From positions 1 through 6,043 of the forward strand of contig JAITCX010000035.1 of NCBI GenBank assembly GCA_031282945.1: DNA of 6,043 nucleotides. The letters run 5' to 3'. The DNA comes from Elusimicrobiota bacterium (GTDB lineage Bacteria > Elusimicrobiota > Endomicrobiia > Endomicrobiales > Endomicrobiaceae). The notes beneath the pieces were generated by a model, which was not told the DNA's origin, did no database searches, and was given only the letters and a program-made list of their open reading frames with translations. The stretch's first letter is position 1. Each line of letters begins with the position of its first letter. Made by a program: the position numbers and the translations under genes. Below are positions 1-3,676 of the stretch, one piece after another.

Positions 1-24
1 TTTAAATGTAGTGCAAAAATTTTG

Positions 25-31
25 TAAGGAG
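25..31 (+). promoter_or_regulatory. Ribosome binding site of metE
   Basis: TAAGGAG lies five bases before the ATG at 37, which is ideal Shine-Dalgarno spacing. It supports that start, which also gives the family's usual N-terminus. Only 36 bases precede the gene, so any promoter or riboswitch controlling it would lie outside the window. Confidence 0.9.
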
Positions 32-36
32 AGTTT

Positions 37-2304
37 ATGACAACAGCAGTTATTGGTTATCCAAGAATTGGCGCAGAACGCCAATTGAAATTTGCAACGC
101 AAAGATATTGGGCGGGAGACATTGATCAGACTAAATTAGAACAAATTGCTAAAGAATTGAGAAAAGAGAATTTAGAAACTCAAAAACGGGCGGGAATAGA
201 TTTTATACCTTCCAATGATTTTTCTTTTTACGATCAAGTTTTGGACGCAGCTTTTTTATTAAATGTTATTCCTAAAAGATATGCCCAATTGGATTTGTCT
301 GATCTAGACAAATATTTTGCCGCCGCTAGAGGTTATCAAGGCAAGGCGGGCGATGTTGCGGCGCTTGCCATGAAAAAATGGTTTAACACAAATTATCATT
401 ATTTGGTTCCCCAACTTGAAGCCGAAACAGAATTTAAACTTGTTGGAACAAAAATTTTTGATGAATATTTGGAAGCTAAACAATGGGGCATAGAAACCGT
501 CCCCACTCTTATCGGTCCATACACTTTCCTAACGCTTGCTAATAATAAATTTTATAGACCTGATACAGAATTAGCTCCCGCAATAGCCAACGCATATATT
601 GAAGTTTTAACTAAATTAAATGATCTCGGCGTCAAGTGGTTTAGTTTGCAAGAACCCGCTTTGGTATTGGATATGTCGGAGGCGCAGATAGCATTATTTG
701 AATCAATTTATAAACCTCTATTGGAAAAGAAAAATAAGGTTAAAGTTTTATTGCAAACTTATTTTGGCGATATACGCGATATTTATCCGAAAGTTTTAAA
801 TCAAGATTTTGACGGCATTGGATTGGATTTTGTGGAAGGGACAAAATCTCTGGATATGATTTCTCTGCAGGGTTTTGATAAAAAGAAAACATTGTTTGCA
901 GGAATAGTCAATGGGAAAAATATATGGCGTAATAATTATAAAGCATCGCTAGAAATTTTAAAAAAGATTCAAGAATTTAGCAAAGATGTAGAAAATATTG
1001 TAGTGAGCGGTTCTTGTTCCTTTTTGCATGTTCCTTATACAATAAAAAATGAAAATAAAATTTTGCCGGAGTTTGTAAAATATTTTTCATTTGCCCAAGA
1101 GAAATTAACTGAACTAGTCCAATTGGATAAAGTTTTTAAAGGCGATCAAGATTTATTAGCTCAAAATCAAAAATTATTTAGCGCTCCAAGAGTTGTAAAA
1201 GATGAGCAGATCAAAACAAAAATTGATTCTTTGACCCCGCAAGATTTTATACGCGTGCCGACTAGGGAAGAGAGAATTAAACCGCAGGCGGATGTTTTAA
1301 ATTTGCCTATACTTCCAACCACAACTATTGGATCGTTTCCTCAAACGGCGGATGTCAAAGAAAATAGAACCGCTCTTAAAAGAGGGGAGATAAATAAACA
1401 AGAATATGATGCTTTCAATTATAAAAAAATTAAAGAGTGCATCCAGTGGCAAGAAAAAAACGGGCTGGATGTTTTGGTACATGGCGAATTTGAACGCAAT
1501 GATATGGTTGAATATTTTGGCGAGAAATTGGCGGGTTTTATTTTTACTAAAAACGCTTGGGTGCAAAGTTACGGCACTAGATGCGTTAAACCGCCTATTA
1601 TTTGGGGAGATGTTAAGAGAACAGTTCCGCTTACCTTAGATGAAAGTAAATATGCGCAGAGCTTGACAACTAAACCTGTTAAAGGAATGTTGACGGGTCC
1701 GGTTACAATTTTAAATTGGTCGTTTCCAAGAGAGGATATTTCCGTTAAGGAATCTACATATCAAATAGCTTTGGCAATTGCTGAGGAAGTTTTGGCATTA
1801 GAAGCGGCGGGAATAAAAGTTATTCAAATTGACGAGGCGGCATTGAGGGAAAAATTGCCATTGCGTAAATCTGATTGGAATAGCCAATATTTAGATTGGG
1901 CGATACCGGCTTTTAGGTTGGTGCATGCAAAGGTTAAACCTGAAACGCAAATTCATACGCATATGTGCTATAGCGAGTTTAACGATATAATTGCCGCTAT
2001 TGACGATATGGATGCGGATGTAATTTCTTTTGAAGCATCCAGATCGGATTTACGGATTTTGGATTATTTAAAATTACATAATTTCCAAACTCAAGTGGGG
2101 CCGGGCGTTTACGATATTCATTCTCCAAGAGTGCCGAGCATGGAGGAGATGTATCGTACGATTGAAGCAATTTTGAAAAAGATTCCAGCTAAAAAAGTTT
2201 GGGTCAATCCAGATTGCGGTTTAAAAACTAGAGATACAAAAGAAGCCGAGGCAAGTTTAATTAATATGGTTGCCGCCGCTAAAAAGGCGAGGGAAAGTTG
2301 TTAG
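37..2304 (+). CDS. metE: Cobalamin-independent methionine synthase (5-methyltetrahydropteroyltriglutamate-homocysteine methyltransferase)
   Basis: This cytoplasmic zinc enzyme transfers a methyl group from 5-methyl-tetrahydropteroyl-triglutamate directly to homocysteine, the last step of methionine synthesis, without vitamin B12. The 755-residue product has the full family length (E. coli MetE is about 753) and both halves: an N-terminal folate-side barrel (about 1-310, with GYPRIG at 7-12 and RQLK at 15-18) and a catalytic C-terminal barrel (about 425-750). The homocysteine-contact positions known from E. coli are all seen: IGS 431-433, E484, R515-C516, W561, D599 and E605. The zinc ligands are present, shifted by one: H642, C644, E666 and C727. 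The proton-donor histidine is H695 in VYDIHSPRVPS. There is no frameshift or missing key residue, so the gene should be functional. It ends in Cys-TAG and is followed within 30 bases by a terminator, so it is probably the last or only gene of its transcript. Confidence 0.98.
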   Translation: MTTAVIGYPRIGAERQLKFATQRYWAGDIDQTKLEQIAKELRKENLETQKRAGIDFIPSNDFSFYDQVLDAAFLLNVIPKRYAQLDLSDLDKYFAAARGYQGKAGDVAALAMKKWFNTNYHYLVPQLEAETEFKLVGTKIFDEYLEAKQWGIETVPTLIGPYTFLTLANNKFYRPDTELAPAIANAYIEVLTKLNDLGVKWFSLQEPALVLDMSEAQIALFESIYKPLLEKKNKVKVLLQTYFGDIRDIYPKVLNQDFDGIGLDFVEGTKSLDMISLQGFDKKKTLFAGIVNGKNIWRNNYKASLEILKKIQEFSKDVENIVVSGSCSFLHVPYTIKNENKILPEFVKYFSFAQEKLTELVQLDKVFKGDQDLLAQNQKLFSAPRVVKDEQIKTKIDSLTPQDFIRVPTREERIKPQADVLNLPILPTTTIGSFPQTADVKENRTALKRGEINKQEYDAFNYKKIKECIQWQEKNGLDVLVHGEFERNDMVEYFGEKLAGFIFTKNAWVQSYGTRCVKPPIIWGDVKRTVPLTLDESKYAQSLTTKPVKGMLTGPVTILNWSFPREDISVKESTYQIALAIAEEVLALEAAGIKVIQIDEAALREKLPLRKSDWNSQYLDWAIPAFRLVHAKVKPETQIHTHMCYSEFNDIIAAIDDMDADVISFEASRSDLRILDYLKLHNFQTQVGPGVYDIHSPRVPSMEEMYRTIEAILKKIPAKKVWVNPDCGLKTRDTKEAEASLINMVAAAKKARESC

Positions 2305-2332
2305 GACATTTTAAATTGTTTTAACTGTTTTG

Positions 2333-2384
2333 AGAGGAGAGCGGCGCACTATTGTGTTTGGCGCGCTGGCTCTCCTTTGTTTTT
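2333..2384 (+). terminator. Rho-independent terminator of metE
   Basis: AGGAGAGC (2335-2342) pairs perfectly with GCTCTCCT (2369-2376). A G-T pair and an A-T pair at the base extend the stem to 2333/2378. A T-rich tail, TTTGTTTTT (2376-2384), follows at once. The 26-base loop contains GC-rich segments that can pair further (GCGC at 2344-2347 with 2361-2364). Its position, starting 29 bases after the metE stop, fits transcription termination. The long loop is less classical than a tight hairpin. Confidence 0.72.
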
Positions 2385-2399
2385 AAGGGGGAGGGGCTT

Positions 2400-2438
2400 G
2401 GAGGGCGGCGGCGAAGCTGCCGCCCTCCATTTTAAAAA
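2400..2438 (+). terminator. Left GC-rich hairpin of the element, possible second terminator
   Basis: GGAGGGCGGC (2400-2409) pairs with GCCGCCCTCC (2419-2428). G-T, G-C and C-G pairs continue inward to a GAA loop (2413-2415). The tip GCGAAGC is known as an exceptionally stable mini-hairpin. ATTTTAAAAA follows, a short T-run that could make this a backup terminator behind metE. Its membership in the larger palindromic element makes a purely terminator role uncertain. Confidence 0.45.
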
Positions 2439-2484
2439 CTCGCTTGAGTAATAGCGCAGGGTTTTATTTTGATTTGAAAAATTA

Positions 2485-2503
2485 TTTTTGCATTGTGCAA
2501 AAA
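2485..2503. repeat. AT-rich perfect hairpin/operator-like palindrome
   Basis: TTTTTGCA (2485-2492) and TGCAAAAA (2496-2503) surround a TTG loop at the apex of the larger element. Sixteen of 18 bases recur at 3758-3775 in the signal-peptide region of the surface-protein gene. This could be a protein-binding palindrome or simply the loop hairpin of the element. Confidence 0.45.
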
Positions 2504-2535
2504 AGTTTAAAGGTTTAGGAGCGAGTTTTTAAAAG

Positions 2536-2562
2536 GCGTGCGCCATGTTGTTTGGCGCACGC
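2536..2562. repeat. Right GC-rich hairpin of the element
   Basis: GCGTGCGCCA (2536-2545) and TGGCGCACGC (2553-2562) form a perfect 10-base stem around TGTTGTT. Read on the minus strand, the stem is followed by CTTTTAAAAAC, mirroring the layout of the left hairpin on the plus strand. On the plus strand there is no T-tract, so it is not a plus-strand terminator. Confidence 0.7.
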
Positions 2563-2569
2563 AAGCCCC

Positions 2570-2768
2570 AGAGCTAGCAGTGGGTCAAAGAATTATAGAT
2601 TCAGGAGAAGCCAAAAAAGTTGAGGTTTAAAATAAAATTTTGTTTGAAACGTATTATAAGAGAGTCATAGGCATTTTAATAATTTCTATGTAAACAGGAT
2701 ATTGCGAAACTTGAAAATGCGGACGAAGCTGATTAGTGGTCTTAGCAAGTGTTTTATAAAAGAGGATC
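2570..2768. other. Gap before the orphan gene, no convincing gene
   Basis: This AT-rich stretch lies between the palindromic element and the small gene. No promoter with good -35 and -10 boxes at 17-base spacing was found. TATTAT (2652-2657) and TATAAA (2755-2760) are -10-like, but their upstream hexamers are poor. Two short frames look coding-like: 2571-2630 (19 codons then TAA) and 2686-2736 (ends in KLENADEAD then TAG). Neither has a credible start, so they are at best remnants. Confidence 0.4.
2762..2765 (+). promoter_or_regulatory. Ribosome binding site of the orphan gene, decides among three ATGs
   Basis: GAGG (within AGAGGA, 2761-2766) precedes ATGATGATG at 2769, 2772 and 2775. Spacing to the three ATGs is 3, 6 and 9 bases. 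The second ATG (2772) is best placed and the third is acceptable. The first is too close, so the native protein is probably 132 or 131 residues. Confidence 0.6.
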
Positions 2769-3170
2769 ATGATGATGAGCAAACCCAATAAAAAACATGA
2801 GAGGTATAGTAAAGAGGATATTTCAAAAGTAAAGAGAATGAAAAATATCGTTATAAAATTATTACACGCATATGGAATTTATAATTATGCGATAAAAGGG
2901 TCTGTGTCATCGCCTTCTAAATATATTTATTTTACTGGATTGAGAAAGACGTTCGACTATGATGAATCCCATGAGTATTTAGAAGTCCCATATATAAGGA
3001 TAAGTAATCACTATAAATATATTTTAAGCAATACGGTATTTGAAATATTAGTTATTGATGATCCTCTTGAATTTGTTGACCCTTATGAAGAGCAACGATT
3101 GATAGATTGGTTGGTAAACATGAAGGTTCTAAATGAAGGCGATTTGGTGAGAAATGATCAAGAGTTATAA
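2769..3170 (+). CDS. Small protein of unknown function
   Basis: I do not recognise this protein. The 133 codons (probably 131-132 used; see the ribosome binding site entry) encode a charged, soluble-looking product with no signal peptide or membrane segment. The first 30 residues are strongly basic (KPNKKHERYSKEDISKVKRMK), suggesting nucleic-acid or acidic-surface contact. Next come a hydrophobic helix-like segment (IVIKLLHAYG), a likely beta-rich core with SSPSKYIYF and VPYIRISNHYKY, and an acidic C-terminal part (DDPLEFVDPYEEQRLIDWLV) that looks helical. The S-x-Y-x-x plus RIS(D/N)H pattern recalls small hypothetical proteins often seen near mobile DNA, but that is memory, not a search result. 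It stands alone between two repeat-rich gaps, with a plausible Shine-Dalgarno and coding-like composition. No terminator is evident after it. Confidence 0.62.
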   Translation: MMMSKPNKKHERYSKEDISKVKRMKNIVIKLLHAYGIYNYAIKGSVSSPSKYIYFTGLRKTFDYDESHEYLEVPYIRISNHYKYILSNTVFEILVIDDPLEFVDPYEEQRLIDWLVNMKVLNEGDLVRNDQEL

Positions 3171-3222
3171 AATGTAAATTAAATAGAGGAAAACTCCAGA
3201 GCCGCCTTTGTTACTTTTTATT

Positions 3223-3256
3223 TTTGTCGTTGTCGTGTCTTTGCTGTTGTCGTGTC
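3223..3256. repeat. Tandem repeat, two 17-bp units
   Basis: TTTGTCGTTGTCGTGTC (3223-3239) is followed immediately by TTTGCTGTTGTCGTGTC (3240-3256), with 15 of 17 bases identical. The two TTGTCGTGTC cores (3230-3239 and 3247-3256) are exact. Only two units are present. The period is not a multiple of three codons' reading pattern in any supported gene. Confidence 0.7.
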
Positions 3257-3264
3257 GTACTATT

Positions 3265-3450
3265 CCCGCGCTCTTTTGGTTTTGCGGCGTAGCGGAGCGT
3301 AAGCGCTGCTATGCGAGAAATTTTTTTCGCCAAGAGGGCAAGTGAAACTGGAAGTTCCCTTTGTCCTCACCCAGGCGGGCGTGACAGTACAGACTGCTGT
3401 CTGTCACGTCAAGAGTAGAGTCGGCGCGGGGGCGAAAAAAATTTTCGCAT
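3265..3450. repeat. GC-rich block of nested inverted repeats
   Basis: The block stands out from its AT-rich surroundings. Near-perfect inverted arms, 3311-3331 and 3431-3450, match over 20 bases with one inserted G. Another pair is CCCGCGC (3265-3271) with GCGCGGG (3424-3430). Local hairpins are 3287-3314 (GCGTAGC/GCTATGC with AGCG/CGCT at the tip), 3313-3330, 3378-3410 and 3432-3448. Several of these compete, so alternative folds are possible. It could be a degenerate mobile element, a REP-like cluster or a structured RNA; no known RNA family motif was recognised. Confidence 0.62.
3378..3410. repeat. Strong hairpin within the GC-rich block
   Basis: CGTGACAG (3380-3387) pairs perfectly with CTGTCACG (3401-3408), and ACAG (3389-3392) pairs with CTGT (3397-3400) after a single bulged T. 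The loop is ACTG. A G-T and a G-C pair extend the base to 3378/3410. AAGAGTAGAG follows, not a T-run, so this is not a plus-strand terminator. Confidence 0.75.
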
Positions 3451-3526
3451 GGCGCGTGGCTAAAAAATAAAAAATGAGCGCAAAACAAAAATAAAGAAAT
3501 AATTTAAAAGAGTGTTATTTTTCTGT

Positions 3527-3548
3527 TTCTCTTTTTAAGAAAAGAGAA
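3527..3548. repeat. Leader hairpin 1
   Basis: TTCTCTTTT (3527-3535) and AAAAGAGAA (3540-3548) form a 9-base stem around TAAG. No T-tract follows. The sequence is interchangeable with parts of hairpin 2, allowing alternative pairing. Confidence 0.6.
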
Positions 3549-3603
3549 TTAAGTTGCATGTGTCATTAGAAGTTTTTGTTTCTCTTACCAAAAGAATTTT
3601 CTG

Positions 3604-3625
3604 TTTCTCTTTTCCCAAAGAGAAA
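3604..3625. repeat. Leader hairpin 2
   Basis: TTTCTCTTT (3604-3612) and AAAGAGAAA (3617-3625) form a 9-base stem around TCCC. A T-run occurs at 3639-3644, 13 bases after the stem, which is too far for a standard terminator. Confidence 0.6.
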
Positions 3626-3666
3626 TAATTTCCCACTCTTTTTTACAAATGAGCGCAAAAAATCTT

Positions 3667-3670
3667 GGAG
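3667..3670 (+). promoter_or_regulatory. Ribosome binding site of the surface-protein gene
   Basis: GGAG (in CTTGGAG, 3664-3670) lies six bases before the ATG at 3677. It fixes the start. The next in-frame ATG is at codon 165, well inside the mature protein, so no alternative start retains the signal peptide. Confidence 0.8.
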
Positions 3671-3676
3671 TTATAT

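Larger units (their letters stand above)
2393..2569. repeat. Palindromic cloverleaf element with nested inverted repeats
   Basis: Outer inverted repeat: GGGGCTTG (2393-2400) and CAAGCCCC (2562-2569). Inner inverted repeat: 15 perfect bases, TTTTAAAAACTCGCT (2430-2444) and AGCGAGTTTTTAAAA (2520-2534). Between outer and inner arms on each side sits an independent GC-rich hairpin. The left one, 2400-2428, has 13 pairs with one G-T and a GCGAAGC tip. The right one, 2536-2562, has 10 perfect pairs and a 7-base loop. The apical part (2445-2519) is AT-rich and holds another hairpin at 2485-2503. A single strand can therefore fold into a four-way junction. No ORF fills it and no clear target-site duplication flanks it. 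It could be a non-autonomous mobile element, a REP/BIME-like unit, a structured RNA or a recombination site; the sequence alone does not decide. Confidence 0.7.
3472..3660 (+). promoter_or_regulatory. Repeat-built AT-rich leader of the surface-protein gene
   Basis: A 14-base direct repeat AAATGAGCGCAAAA bounds the segment (3472-3485 and 3647-3660). Inside, AAAAGAGTG (3506-3514) pairs with CACTCTTTT (3634-3642). The 17-base TTTTCTGTTTCTCTTTT occurs at 3519-3535 and 3597-3613, and its core TGTTTCTCTT a third time at 3577-3586. Two copies are followed by their own complements, giving 9-base hairpins at 3527-3548 (loop TAAG) and 3604-3625 (loop TCCC). AGAAATAATTT also occurs twice (3495-3505, 3621-3631). 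Lying just before the ribosome binding site, it may be a 5' untranslated regulatory structure or a set of regulator sites; the regulatory role is inferred from position only. Confidence 0.45.
3171..3676. other. Long structured intergenic region before the surface-protein gene
   Basis: This 506-base stretch has no supported gene. It contains in order: an AT-rich start; a segment resembling the signal-peptide coding region downstream (from about 3194); a 17-bp tandem repeat (3223-3256); a GC-rich hairpin block (3265-3450); and an AT-rich leader with repeated TGTTTCTCTT motifs and direct repeats (3472-3660). No clear promoter was recognised, although the downstream gene must be transcribed from somewhere in or before it. 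Confidence 0.6.

Noticed and set aside
1..36. Riboswitch (SAM or cobalamin) upstream of metE
   Set aside because: Only 36 bases are available; they show a ribosome binding site and nothing that identifies a riboswitch.
1297..1639. Open frames on both strands inside metE (1297-1566 minus, 1406-1639 plus)
   Set aside because: They lie fully within a gene with every catalytic residue intact and have no family features of their own.
2631..2768. Promoter for the orphan gene (TATTAT at 2652, TATAAA at 2755)
   Set aside because: Neither -10-like box has a convincing -35 at 16-18 bases, and the second would place the transcript start at the start codon.
3223..3256. CRISPR array
   Set aside because: The two repeat units are adjacent with no spacer between full units, and there are no cas genes.
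3195..3345. Plus-strand open stretch reading a Val/Leu-rich segment through the 17-bp repeat
   Set aside because: It has no ATG or other supported start after the upstream in-frame stop at about 3183-3185, and the hydrophobicity comes from T/G-rich repeats.
3260..3403. Minus-strand open stretch of about 47 codons across the GC-rich block
   Set aside because: It has no good start codon or Shine-Dalgarno, and its course follows inverted repeats. Other frames nearby are also open, so openness alone is not informative.
3265..3460. Known structural RNA (RNase P, SRP RNA, tmRNA, tRNA)
   Set aside because: I looked for conserved family motifs and an acceptor/CCA-type fold and saw none; only generic hairpins.
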